From CALJFL01 sp036961205 (lineage in GTDB: Bacteria; Pseudomonadota; Gammaproteobacteria; Pseudomonadales; Halieaceae), in NCBI GenBank assembly GCA_036961205.1, contig JBALVI010000009.1, forward strand, positions 42,526 through 106,525: a stretch of DNA of 64,000 nucleotides, in the 5' to 3' direction. Below the pieces are notes generated by a model, which searched no databases, was not told the origin of the DNA, and saw only the letters and a list, made by a program, of their open reading frames with translations. The position numbers and the translations under genes were made by a program. Numbering within the stretch: the first letter of the stretch is position 1; the number at the start of each line of letters is the position of its first letter. This document shows positions 25,280 to 33,507 of the stretch, piece after piece.

Positions 25280-26497
25280 TCAGTCGCTGGGTTCTGCCTG
25301 GCGTTCATTTTCGGCCATGACCCGCAACAGGTTACCGCCCAATACTTTAGTGATGTCTTCCTCGCTGTAACCCCGTTGCAGCAATTCCTCGGTCACTGCA
25401 GAAATTTTTCCGATATGCTCCAGACCGGCCGGCGGTGTGCCCATGCCGTCAAAATCGGTACCCATACCCACGTGGTCTACGCCCACAAGCTCGATAACGT
25501 GCACGATGTGATCGACAACGCGGCTTGCCGGGGGTGGGCTCAATTGCTTTTCCAGTGCTAGCTGCAAGGACCAGCTCTTCACGTCTAGTTCAATGGGGTT
25601 GTCAGCGTATTTTTTATCCAGGGCCTTGAACTGTGCATGGGCGGCAGTTCGAGCAGTCTTGTAGTCCTGGTTGAATTGAGAGTCAACATAGCTGCTGTAG
25701 AAATTTATCTGAATCACACCACCATTTTTCGCGACGGCCTCAATCATAGAGTCGCTCATATTACGTTTACTTGGCATTAGGGCGCGCGCGCTGGAGTGTG
25801 ACGCTATTACCGGTAATTTCGCAACCGCCATTACGTCCCAAAATGTTTCGTCGGATACGTGGCTGATATCAACCATCATGCCAAGCTCGTTCATCTTCTG
25901 CACTACTTTGACCCCGAAGTCAGTCAGTCCGCCGTGCACCGTTTCGCCACCATAGGCGTCTGCCCACTCATTGCTGTTGGACCAGGTAAGAGTCATGTAA
26001 CGCACTCCCCGATTGTAGAAGTGCGCCAGCATATCAAGATCGTTCTCGATAACATGGCCGCTTTCGATTCCCATTAAAGCGGCGATTTTTCCATCTGCAG
26101 AGAGCTGCGTAATATCCGCGGTGCTATAGGCCGAGGCTATTCGAGTGTGGTTGGCTGCCACCTCGCGTTCCAGACGATCTATCAGCTCATTCCCCCTGCG
26201 TGCAAAACCGTAGTCGGCAAAGGCCGGTGGTACAAAAATGGAGAAAAACTGGGCGTCCACGCCGCCTTGCTCTAACTTCCCCAGAGTCGTCTGCGCCCCG
26301 GGAGGATCATCAGCAAGGCCGCTGCCGTCGATTGCGCTTCGATCGAGGAAATCCGAATGGCTGTCAATTACCAATGCCTGGCTGTGGATTTCGCTTGCGC
26401 TAACGGGCGAGGGCGTGGCTGCTGGCTCGGTTGATTGAGCCAGCGGGCTCAGCAGAACTGCTATTGCCAGCAGCTTGCGCATGGTTGAAGTTGTCAT
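25280..26497 (-). CDS. Membrane dipeptidase (peptidase M19), secreted
   Basis: A 405-residue M19 dipeptidase with a signal sequence (MRKLLAIAVLLSPLAQS; M6 is the likely functional start). The zinc site is set by VIDSHSDFLDRS (HxD), MGIESGHVIEN (Glu) and VIASHSSARAL (His). VDHVGMGTDFDGMG is the conserved C-terminal motif. It is the second M19 enzyme of the window and differs from the first in lacking a retained anchor. With GGT and the two GSTs nearby it could complete periplasmic glutathione breakdown (Cys-Gly cleavage), which is inference. It is convergent with the aldo/keto reductase. Confidence 0.93.
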   Translation of the reverse strand: MTTSTMRKLLAIAVLLSPLAQSTEPAATPSPVSASEIHSQALVIDSHSDFLDRSAIDGSGLADDPPGAQTTLGKLEQGGVDAQFFSIFVPPAFADYGFARRGNELIDRLEREVAANHTRIASAYSTADITQLSADGKIAALMGIESGHVIENDLDMLAHFYNRGVRYMTLTWSNSNEWADAYGGETVHGGLTDFGVKVVQKMNELGMMVDISHVSDETFWDVMAVAKLPVIASHSSARALMPSKRNMSDSMIEAVAKNGGVIQINFYSSYVDSQFNQDYKTARTAAHAQFKALDKKYADNPIELDVKSWSLQLALEKQLSPPPASRVVDHIVHVIELVGVDHVGMGTDFDGMGTPPAGLEHIGKISAVTEELLQRGYSEEDITKVLGGNLLRVMAENERQAEPSD

Positions 26498-26613
26498 TGT
26501 GTTTCGGTACTCCCCCTATGAGTTTATGTCGGCAGATTTCCTGACAGTAAATTATAGTCGCACATTGGTCGGGCTGTGACCCATAATAGATTTATTGATA
26601 AGACAGGATAATA

Positions 26614-27054
26614 ATGAAAATGAATCAACTCGAAAAGGACTGTTCACTAGTCCTTTATCAGGATGTTATCTGGGGTGACGCGGACGCTTTCGGCCACATT
26701 AACAATACCGTGTACTTTCGCTACTTCGAAGATGCGCGAATGGCCTATTTTGTAAAAACGGGCATGCTGAAAATTAAGGAGACGCTAAATTTAGGGCCAA
26801 TCCTGGCCACTACCCAATGCGACTTTAAACTGCCTCTGAGCTATCCAGACCGGATTCATATCGGCTGCAACGCAACCATCACCGGACCCAAAAAAGTGTT
26901 GATGGAGTACACCGTTTACAGCGAACAGTTCAGCGCGGTCGCAGCAACCGGCAGCAGTTTGGTGATTTTCTACGATTATAACAACTCGTGCAGTTGTAAT
27001 ATCCCTGAGCAGGTATCAACAGCGATCAAGTCCCACTCTCACTCTCACTCGTAA
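26614..27054 (+). CDS. Acyl-CoA thioesterase, 4HBT/YbgC-like hotdog family
   Basis: A 146-residue hotdog-fold thioesterase. VIWGDADAFGHINNTVYFRYFEDARMAYF is the 4HBT signature, with Asp and the HINN segment in the active site. The rest matches the strand-rich half (CDFKLPLSYPDRIHIGCNATI, VLMEYTVYS). The protein ends in an unusual His-Ser repeat, SHSHSHS, coded by the last bases before the stop. AGGA lies 6 bases upstream of ATG. The 3' end overlaps the end of the convergent DUF1439-like gene by 10 bases. The acyl-CoA substrate is unknown. Confidence 0.9.
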   Translation: MKMNQLEKDCSLVLYQDVIWGDADAFGHINNTVYFRYFEDARMAYFVKTGMLKIKETLNLGPILATTQCDFKLPLSYPDRIHIGCNATITGPKKVLMEYTVYSEQFSAVAATGSSLVIFYDYNNSCSCNIPEQVSTAIKSHSHSHS

Positions 27055-27605
27055 ACAATCTCAACGTTAATGTTTTGGCCGTCGTAGCTGACATCATTGA
27101 TATTGTCTTTGATTAGAACGACATAAGGATGAGGTGGAATGTCTGCGCGCATGGGGTTTGTCATCTGAGCCGACCAGTTGTCAGAGATATCTGCACGGAA
27201 GCTGGCGCTCGCATCGTTCTGGCGGTCAAAGTCCAGGGCGTCAATGCTAGGGTTGTGAAGCAGTATCTGCCGCGTTACGGGGTCGAAATCCAGTCCCCCT
27301 GAAATTTGCACCCACCCCATTTCGCTTACCGCGATGCCTTGATCCGGGCGATGATCGTAGGCTTGGAATCTCGCCTTTATGGCCAATCGCTCACCGTCAA
27401 CGAAAACCACTTCAGGCTCGGTAATCAGCAGATTGCCAGTAGTCAGGTCGAGTCCTGCCGGAAACAGCTTACTGGCGATACTGGTAGCAAGCTCCTGAGA
27501 GATAGGCACCACTGAGTTAAAAGCAGCCCACGCCGTGTTCCGAAGGAGCGTACTGGCGACCATAGTGAAAATAACCAGGGCCGATATCGAGAGTATGCGT
27601 TTCAT
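27045..27605 (-). CDS. DUF1439-like exported protein
   Basis: A 186-residue protein with a signal peptide (ending TAWAA, about residue 28). The body resembles YceB/DUF1439-type lipid-binding proteins: an early SQELATSIASKLFP helix, alternating beta strands (LLITEPEVVFVDGERLAIKARFQA) and a C-terminal strand pair (ISYDGQNINVEIVYE-type). It lacks a lipobox Cys, unlike many DUF1439 members. The DUF1439 call is tentative. It is convergent with the thioesterase and divergent from the small secreted protein at 27827. A role in the periplasm or outer-membrane lipid handling is only a guess. Confidence 0.6.
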   Translation of the reverse strand: MKRILSISALVIFTMVASTLLRNTAWAAFNSVVPISQELATSIASKLFPAGLDLTTGNLLITEPEVVFVDGERLAIKARFQAYDHRPDQGIAVSEMGWVQISGGLDFDPVTRQILLHNPSIDALDFDRQNDASASFRADISDNWSAQMTNPMRADIPPHPYVVLIKDNINDVSYDGQNINVEIVYE

Positions 27606-27826
27606 AGAGTTAGTTCTCAGCTAGTCAATGGCATCGATTGTAACAAACGCCAGTGTGAAATATTTATGACAATTTGGTTGCAAGATAGCGCCGGAGCAAG
27701 GCCTCTGGTTAATATAATCAAAGACTTAGCGCAGTAATGTTGCAGCTTTGTGACAAAATCTTGTTTTTCTGGCTTTCGAAACCAGCAGGATTGTACGCCA
27801 GAAAACGATCTACAGGAGATGAAATT

Positions 27827-28159
27827 ATGAAATTAAAAACAGGTATGGTGGCAGGTTTGGGGTTTTTACTGATGGCCGTTAACGCAATGGCCGGAAGCAC
27901 TCAGGACTGTATCGTTGAGGGTACTGTTAAGAGCAAAAGCGATGTGGAGAACGGGACCAGTGTCTATATTGACTTTCACTCAGCCAAAGATGCTGCTGGC
28001 CCGGAAAGCTGTAAACTCACAAAACGCAGCAAGATGGATTTTAAAGAGCCTAAAAATGCGATGATAGAAAATGTTCCTGCCGGTAGTAAAGTTCGATATC
28101 ACTATCAGCAGCCGGACGCTGGAAACGCGCAGTGGCAGTTGATGGACGTTAGCTACTGA
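27827..28159 (+). CDS. Small secreted protein, paralogue of the one at 29092
   Basis: A 110-residue secreted protein of no family I know. ACAGGAGATG before ATG 27827 decides the start; an upstream in-frame TTG has no such site. A signal peptide ends near NAMAG. The mature part has QDCIVEGTVKSK, VYIDFHSAK, CKLTKRSKMDFKEP and VPAGSKVRYHYQQ. The product of 29092-29424 shares the same blocks (DCLLQGTV, VKFHSV, CRIRRDKKMEFKLP, DGSEVKYRYR), including two Cys that could form a disulfide. The two genes bracket phoB, so phosphate-linked function is possible but unproven. Confidence 0.8.
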   Translation: MKLKTGMVAGLGFLLMAVNAMAGSTQDCIVEGTVKSKSDVENGTSVYIDFHSAKDAAGPESCKLTKRSKMDFKEPKNAMIENVPAGSKVRYHYQQPDAGNAQWQLMDVSY

Positions 28160-28181
28160 GCTAATCGGGGTCTCGCCGAGT

Positions 28182-28922
28182 CTAGACGGCCCGCGTATTG
28201 AGATTAGCAGCGTCTGCAGACATCAAGTCTCTGGATGAGAAGCGATAACCGGTTCCGCGAACTGTCTGGATAAGATGGCTGTAGTCCAGGGTAGACGTTC
28301 TCAGGGCCATACGCAGGCGCCGTATGTGTACATCTACAGTGCGCTCTTCTACATAGACGTTTACCCCCCATACGCTATCGAGAAGATTGGCTCGTGAGTA
28401 GGCGCGCTCCGGATGAGACATGAAAAAGCGCAATAGTCTGTACTCTGTGGGTCCGGCTTCCACAACTTCCTCACCCAAAAATATTCTGTGGCTTTCCTGA
28501 TCGAGCACCAATTCCGCCATTTGTAGACGCTGGGCATTTTCCCCGACTGCACTGCGACGCAACAGTGATTTTATTCTTGCGACCAACTCTCTGGGCGCAA
28601 AAGGCTTGGTGATGTAATCGTCTGCGCCTACATCCAGACCCTGAACAATATTGTCTTCAGAGGTTTTGGCGGTCAGCATAATAACTGGCAAATCTCGAGT
28701 GTGTTCGTCCCGCTTCAAACGGCGTAATAGCTCTATGCCGCTACCACCGGGTAACATCCAGTCCAATAATATAATATCCGGCTTGTCTTCCAGCACTCGC
28801 ACATGGGCGTCCTGGATATTCTCAGCTTCAGTGAAACCGAATCCGGCGATATCCAGCACCATGCGCAGCATGTCGCGGATGGCCGATTCGTCGTCGACGA
28901 CTAGTACTGTATGTTCGTTCAT
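28182..28922 (-). CDS. phoB: Phosphate regulon response regulator PhoB
   Basis: A 246-residue OmpR/PhoB-family regulator. The receiver domain has VLVVDDESAIRDML, phosphoacceptor Asp54 in IILLDWMLPGGSGIEL, and Lys in YITKPFAPRELVARIKSLLRR. These match PhoB more closely than other OmpR members. The winged-helix output domain holds TEYRLLRFFMSHPERAYSR, RTVDVHIRRLR and IQTVRGTGYRFS. A short tail (MSADAANLNTRAV) follows. phoR, normally directly downstream, is absent: the next gene is convergent. A Pho box on the minus strand at 28971-28989 points to autoregulation. Confidence 0.93.
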   Translation of the reverse strand: MNEHTVLVVDDESAIRDMLRMVLDIAGFGFTEAENIQDAHVRVLEDKPDIILLDWMLPGGSGIELLRRLKRDEHTRDLPVIMLTAKTSEDNIVQGLDVGADDYITKPFAPRELVARIKSLLRRSAVGENAQRLQMAELVLDQESHRIFLGEEVVEAGPTEYRLLRFFMSHPERAYSRANLLDSVWGVNVYVEERTVDVHIRRLRMALRTSTLDYSHLIQTVRGTGYRFSSRDLMSADAANLNTRAV

Positions 28923-28970
28923 CGCCCTACAACTCTTAGAACTGATTCAAAGGCTATTAAATAACCAGAA

Positions 28971-28989
28971 TGTGACAGTTAAATTACAG
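28971..28989 (-). promoter_or_regulatory. Pho box upstream of phoB
   Basis: On the minus strand the sequence is CTGTAAT-TTAA-CTGTCAC, two 7-base direct repeats with 11-base spacing. This matches the known PhoB consensus (CTGTCAT, four A/T, CTGTCA) at all but about two positions. TTATTTAAT lies roughly 8-10 bases further down and can serve as a -10 box. The site is 49 bases before the phoB ATG. Confidence 0.8.
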
Positions 28990-29091
28990 TTGTAAAAAAA
29001 ATGGTAAGGAAGCGTGGGAAGATCTTCTAGAAATGTACGGGAAATCGGGCTTGGGCCTCGTAGGGCTCGGTCAATAGAGGCTAAAAAATAT

Positions 29092-29424
29092 TTATGTCCC
29101 GATGCTTATCAGTTCAGTTTTCTGCTGCTCACTGTTACTGCGATAGCGATATTTTACTTCACTGCCGTCTGGCGCATCTTGCAGTCTGGGATCATCGGGT
29201 AACTTAAACTCCATTTTCTTGTCGCGCCGAATTCTACAGTTGGAATCTTCATCATACTTGCCGACTGAATGAAATTTGACCTCAGTGCTACCTGACTCCC
29301 CGTCACGGGGCTGCTGCACGGTACCTTGTAGCAGGCAGTCGCGGTCTGCTTCGGCCATAGCGTTGGGCACCATTACCATCACGAGCAGCGCCAAAGCGTT
29401 GATTTGCGTGTAAAACGTGGCCAT
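29092..29424 (-). CDS. Small secreted protein, paralogue of the one at 27827
   Basis: A 110-residue protein with a signal peptide (ending NAMAEA) and a mature part homologous to the product of 27827. Shared blocks are DCLLQGTV / DCIVEGTV, EVKFHSVGK / YIDFHSAKD, CRIRRDKKMEFKLPD / CKLTKRSKMDFKEPK and GSEVKYRYR / GSKVRYHYQ. AGGAGG lies about 8 bases upstream of ATG. It is 169 bases upstream of phoB on the same strand, with the phoB Pho box in between. A Pho-box repeat at 29487-29505 lies 63 bases before its start but reads toward the other strand. The function is unknown. Confidence 0.8.
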   Translation of the reverse strand: MATFYTQINALALLVMVMVPNAMAEADRDCLLQGTVQQPRDGESGSTEVKFHSVGKYDEDSNCRIRRDKKMEFKLPDDPRLQDAPDGSEVKYRYRSNSEQQKTELISIGT

Positions 29425-29486
29425 GAAGTCTCCTCCTGTCTCTTTCTGCCTTTTATTATCTCCCCCTTTTGCACAATTTCATATAA

Positions 29487-29505
29487 CTGTCACAAAAATG
29501 TCACA
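29487..29505 (+). promoter_or_regulatory. Pho box in the divergent 29.42-29.67 kb spacer
   Basis: CTGTCAC-AAAA-ATGTCAC: two direct half-sites spaced by 11 bases, matching the PhoB consensus at nearly every position. It reads on the plus strand, toward the gene at 29669, but lies 63 bases from the divergent minus-strand gene and abuts a TTATAT that could be its -10 box. It could serve either gene. Confidence 0.75.
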
Positions 29506-29576
29506 TGGAGCTTTGGTCATGACTGTAGTGGTGTACGGGGCTTTTTCGCACTCAAGTACCAATCGTTGAAATATGG

Positions 29577-29594
29577 CTGTCATATTGTTGTAAA
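29577..29594 (+). promoter_or_regulatory. Second Pho-box-like repeat before the 29669 gene
   Basis: CTGTCAT-ATTG-TTGTAAA: the first half-site is perfect and the second is degenerate, with correct 11-base spacing. It lies 74 bases before the ATG at 29669. Candidate -10 elements are TTGCTACC near 29601 and TATCTAT at 29614-29620. Confidence 0.55.
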
Positions 29595-29668
29595 GAAGCT
29601 TTGCTACCTTCGCTATCTATATTCACCGATAGACGCACTAGCACCGCTGCGTCCAGTATAGAAATTTT

Positions 29669-30028
29669 ATGAAAACATCATTCAAAAGCGCGTTAGGTAT
29701 TGCACTACTCATGAGTAGTGCGCCGCTGTGGGCTCTGTCTCTGGCGCCTGAAGAGTTTCAGGCATCCCGGCAGATGGCCTGTGTTCTTGCCGAACAATCC
29801 CTTGGCTATCTTTCTGAGGACGACTACGGCGTCCGTACTCATAACGTTCTGGACGGATTTGAGGAGGACGAGCGAGGCAATATCCTTTCCAAGGCGCTGG
29901 GCTACTACGATGGTTTGATGTTTGAAATTGCTGGCAACGATACTGATGCTGTAAATCGGCGTTTGGAAAAATTTGTAGCCAGCGCATCATGCGCAGACGG
30001 CTACCGTTCGGTAACCCACACACTCTAA
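29669..30028 (+). CDS. Small secreted protein of unknown function, probable Pho regulon member
   Basis: A 119-residue protein with a signal peptide (MKTSFKSALGIALLMSSAPLWALS). The mature part is helical and acidic, with LAPEEFQASRQMACVLAEQSLGYL, a GYYDGLMFEIAG segment and two Cys (ACVLAE near 38 and SASCADGYR near 110) that may pair. I do not recognise a family. No strong Shine-Dalgarno is seen. Two Pho-box-like repeats upstream (29487 and 29577) make phosphate control likely. It lies upstream of, and co-directional with, the large TonB receptor, though over 300 bases separate them. Confidence 0.75.
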   Translation: MKTSFKSALGIALLMSSAPLWALSLAPEEFQASRQMACVLAEQSLGYLSEDDYGVRTHNVLDGFEEDERGNILSKALGYYDGLMFEIAGNDTDAVNRRLEKFVASASCADGYRSVTHTL

Positions 30029-30210
30029 TCCTGGCGCTCCATCCGTAATACTCCACCTCCTATGCTTTAACCATACCTGGCGCTAGCGCACTGGGTGCAG
30101 GCTTTAACTCTGCGTCAGTTCGGTGCCTCTTCGCTTCCTAGTGAGTTCCTCAAAACTGCCTAGTCACACTGTCATGTAATGACCTCAACTTTAACAATAA
30201 TGAAATATTT

Positions 30211-30228
30211 GCATCATTTAAGTGTCAT
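30211..30228 (+). promoter_or_regulatory. Possible Pho box before the TonB receptor, in a 323-base spacer
   Basis: GCATCAT-TTAA-GTGTCAT: about 10 of 14 half-site positions match, with correct spacing, and TAGGAT follows after 10 bases as a possible -10. Earlier in the same spacer, CTGTCAT at 30169 overlaps an inverted repeat, GTCAT-GTA-ATGAC (30171-30183). The rest of 30029-30351 shows no gene; a GC-rich stretch with a T-run near 30265-30290 forms no convincing terminator. Confidence 0.4.
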
Positions 30229-30351
30229 GTGCGGGCAGTAGGATGCCCCCAATAGAGTGATGGCGCGGTTGGCTTGCGCGGTCTTTTTTGGCGCGGCGGC
30301 CTTCACTCAAAAATGTATGTACTTATTTTTTAGGGTGGTTTGATTCGACCT

Positions 30352-33300
30352 ATGAAGAAATCCTTCATTTCAATGGGAGCGTTACTTTCGCTGCTTTCAC
30401 TCCAGGCACTGGCAGGGGATCTCTATCTTCGCGCGTTCTACAATGACGCACCACTGACTGGCATTGGCGTTAAGCTGGATAACCTTTCCCTGGGAGAAAC
30501 CGACAGCCAGGGTGGTGTTAGTGCAAATGTTGATAGTGGCTCTCATACGCTTTTTCTGGGTAACGGCGAACAGCAGCTAGCTGTTGAGTTCTCCGCAGCG
30601 GCCAACGAAGAAGTCGAAGTCAGCGTCACGTTTACTGATGTAGAAGGCGCTGAAGCCGAGATTACTGTATATAACTTCGGCCCAGAAACCCCCGCGACCA
30701 ATGGCTATATAACGGGTCGGGTAAATGGACCTGATGGCGCTCCGGTAGCCAATGCCTCGGTGACATTACTTGGCACCGCTATCTCCACGCGTACTAATGC
30801 AGACGGCATCTACGAGCTACAGGTCCCGCGCGGGGTGTATGACGTTGAGGTAAGTGAGTCGTCGCTGAGATCGGCAACTGCCTCGGACGTTCGAGTGATG
30901 GCGGACCTGGGTGTTACCGCTACGTTCACACTGCTGGACATTAGCCCTGATCAAGATTTCAGTAGCACTCAGATCGAAGAAGTATTTGTGTTGGGTGTAT
31001 TCAACCCCGTTGAGGATTCTGCCAGCGTAGAGCGTTATGCGACTTCCATCGTCAATGCAATTGATATTGAGCAGTTGGAGCGATTTGGCGATGGCGATGT
31101 TGCTGGCGCGCTGAATCGTGTCGCCGGTGTGGCTGTAACCGACAGCAAGTACGCGACCGTTCGGGGCTTGGACGGGCGCTATATTTCCAGCACGCTTAAT
31201 GGTTTGTTGATGCCCAGTACCGACCCTCAGCGGCGGGATGTGCAGTTGGACTTGTTCCCAACCGCCATTCTTGGCGGTATCGAAATTCAAAAGTCGTACA
31301 CCCCGGATCAACTGGCGACCACCACCGGCGGCTCTATCAAAATTGAGACCAAGGGTTTGCCCGATGACCGCATTTTTGAAGTTTCGGGTTCGCTTGCGGC
31401 AAACGCCGATTTTACCGGCGACGATATTATCAAGTATCGCGGCAGCAATGATGACTGGCTGGGCTTTGATAGCGGCCTGCGTGACCTGCCCCGCGATGTC
31501 GTCAACGCAACCAATGGCGGACGATCTCTTACTATTTGTGATCCGGCCATCGATCCGGTTCGCTGCACCTCTGAACTGGACGCGGCGACCTTGGGCGTGC
31601 AGTTTCAGGACGACTACAACATCTCCAGCAAGGAGGCGTTGCCCGACGGCTCCGCCACCATCGTTTATGGTGACCGACTTCCTTTGGGCGACAACGAGTG
31701 GGGCTATTACGCAGCTGCCAGCTATGATCGCAGCACTGAAGATCGTGGTGAGGCTGAGCTGAGTAATCCGTTGGACACCACGGGCAGCTACATGCGCTCC
31801 CGGGAAACGACCGCGCTAACCGGCTACTTTATGGCAGGTTACGAATATGGCGCGGCAGACGAAATTTTGAGTAAGACGACTATTCTGCGCAGCTCCGATG
31901 ACACTACACGGCAGGAAACTGGCATAGAACAACGAGAAGGTAATAGCGTTGATCGGGCGATCCTCGAATGGGTAGAAAGAGAGTTTATTTCTCAGTCCTT
32001 CACTGGCCACAATGAATTTGATATCGGCAGCAACCCGCAGTTACTGGATTGGCGCATTGCCTATTCACGCACGGATCGCTACGAGCCAGATCGGCGTCAA
32101 TACACCTACTTTAATGACAACTTGTCCACCTCGGCATTCGAGCGACGCTGGTCTGACCTTACCGAGGACAGTATCGACCTTGGTGCCGACTATGCCATTC
32201 CCTTTGACTGGGGCAGCAACAACCTTACTGAAGTGAAGATTGGCATCTTATGGTCCGACAAGGATCGCGAGGTGGAGCAATATCGCTTTGGTGTTCGCCT
32301 GGGTGACCTGCGCGATATATCCCTGGGAATCGATCAAGATCTGGAGGAGGACGTATTACCGTATTACAACTTCGCTCTGGATCGTATACGCCTGGCAGCG
32401 AATACTACCGACACTGATTCCTATGACTCCAAGGAAGAAATTCAAGCCTACTACCTCACCACTAATACAGAGTTGGGTAACGACTGGAGTGTTCTGCTGG
32501 GCGCCAGGTTTGAGGATTTTAGTCAGAACCTCGAGTACCCCAATGAGGCAAACGCTGCCAACTCTCTGGAGCACGACGATTGGTACCCCGCACTAAACGT
32601 CACCTGGCGTTTCACTGAAGAGTTGCAGTTTCGGGCGGGCTACAGTGAAACCGTATCCTACCCGGGCCTGATCGAGCGATCTGAGTCCCAGTCCTTCGAT
32701 CCAGAAACGGATGACCCAATTTTCGGTAACCCGGACCTGCTGGTGTCGACCATAGAAAACTTTGATGTGCGCGCTGAATATTACTTCTCTGACTCCGAGA
32801 GTATTTCGGTGGCTCTTTTTCTGAAGGATATCGATCAGCCCATCGAACGCGCCGTGCCAGATGCCTCCGGGTCGGCAGCGCGTGGCATCACTTTTGTTAA
32901 CCAGGACAGTGCCGATCTGATGGGTGTTGAAATCGACGTGAACAAGAATCTTTTCGATGAGGACAACTACCTGTTGTTTGTAGGCGGCAACCTGTCTTAT
33001 ATCGATTCCGAAGTTGAGTTGTCTGACGACTCTCTGCGCCTCGAAGGTGAATCAGCCAATGGGCGAGTCCTGCAGGGACAGTCTGAGTGGTTGGCCAACT
33101 TTCAGCTTGGCTTTGACCATTATCCTACCGAACAAAAGTTCACTTTGCTGGTTAACTATTTTGACGATCGAATCTTTCGCATCAGTCGTGGTGAAGCCAC
33201 CGGGCCAGAGGAAGAGGTTGGACGCGTTATCGTCGATCTGACCTATGAGAAGCTTTTTGGTGAGTCGTTGACCTTCGAGGCTTCGGTGAAAAATCTGTTC

Positions 33301-33393
33301 AACGAGGACGTTGAGTTCGCGCAGAACGGCGGCACGATTGAAAGTTTTCAGACGGGCACATTAATTGGTGTGGGTTTGAAGTATGAGTTTTAG
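30352..33393 (+). CDS. TonB-dependent receptor with N-terminal carboxypeptidase-regulatory-like domain
   Basis: A 1013-residue outer-membrane receptor. A signal peptide (MKKSFISMGALLSLLSLQALAG) is followed by an Ig-like region. A CarboxypepD_reg-like domain follows at about 110-200 (GYITGRVNGPDGAPVANASVTLLGTAISTRTNADG in pieces), then a plug (EEVFVLGVF, NRVAGVAVTDSKYATVRGLDGRYISSTLNGLLMPSTDP) and a large barrel ending YEF. It is of the Oar/TonB type often paired with a surface lipoprotein. I prefer ATG 30352 over TTG 30340. A possible Pho box precedes it and the beta-helix lipoprotein gene follows, so the two probably work together on a phosphorus-containing ligand. That is inference. Confidence 0.9.
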   Translation: MKKSFISMGALLSLLSLQALAGDLYLRAFYNDAPLTGIGVKLDNLSLGETDSQGGVSANVDSGSHTLFLGNGEQQLAVEFSAAANEEVEVSVTFTDVEGAEAEITVYNFGPETPATNGYITGRVNGPDGAPVANASVTLLGTAISTRTNADGIYELQVPRGVYDVEVSESSLRSATASDVRVMADLGVTATFTLLDISPDQDFSSTQIEEVFVLGVFNPVEDSASVERYATSIVNAIDIEQLERFGDGDVAGALNRVAGVAVTDSKYATVRGLDGRYISSTLNGLLMPSTDPQRRDVQLDLFPTAILGGIEIQKSYTPDQLATTTGGSIKIETKGLPDDRIFEVSGSLAANADFTGDDIIKYRGSNDDWLGFDSGLRDLPRDVVNATNGGRSLTICDPAIDPVRCTSELDAATLGVQFQDDYNISSKEALPDGSATIVYGDRLPLGDNEWGYYAAASYDRSTEDRGEAELSNPLDTTGSYMRSRETTALTGYFMAGYEYGAADEILSKTTILRSSDDTTRQETGIEQREGNSVDRAILEWVEREFISQSFTGHNEFDIGSNPQLLDWRIAYSRTDRYEPDRRQYTYFNDNLSTSAFERRWSDLTEDSIDLGADYAIPFDWGSNNLTEVKIGILWSDKDREVEQYRFGVRLGDLRDISLGIDQDLEEDVLPYYNFALDRIRLAANTTDTDSYDSKEEIQAYYLTTNTELGNDWSVLLGARFEDFSQNLEYPNEANAANSLEHDDWYPALNVTWRFTEELQFRAGYSETVSYPGLIERSESQSFDPETDDPIFGNPDLLVSTIENFDVRAEYYFSDSESISVALFLKDIDQPIERAVPDASGSAARGITFVNQDSADLMGVEIDVNKNLFDEDNYLLFVGGNLSYIDSEVELSDDSLRLEGESANGRVLQGQSEWLANFQLGFDHYPTEQKFTLLVNYFDDRIFRISRGEATGPEEEVGRVIVDLTYEKLFGESLTFEASVKNLFNEDVEFAQNGGTIESFQTGTLIGVGLKYEF

Positions 33394-33507
33394 CACTAGT
33401 TTTAACAACACGGCACGACAGGTAAGTAACACCGCAGTTTAGATGCCGGGAATGAGAGCGTAATGCTCGCCACTGGCAAAGATAATCAATCGATCAGGAA
33501 GTTAATC

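Noticed and set aside
27664..27682. Pho-box-like repeat TTGCAAC-CAAA-TTGTCAT upstream of the DUF1439-like gene
   Set aside because: Only the second half-site fits; the first matches at about 3 of 7 positions, which is near chance.
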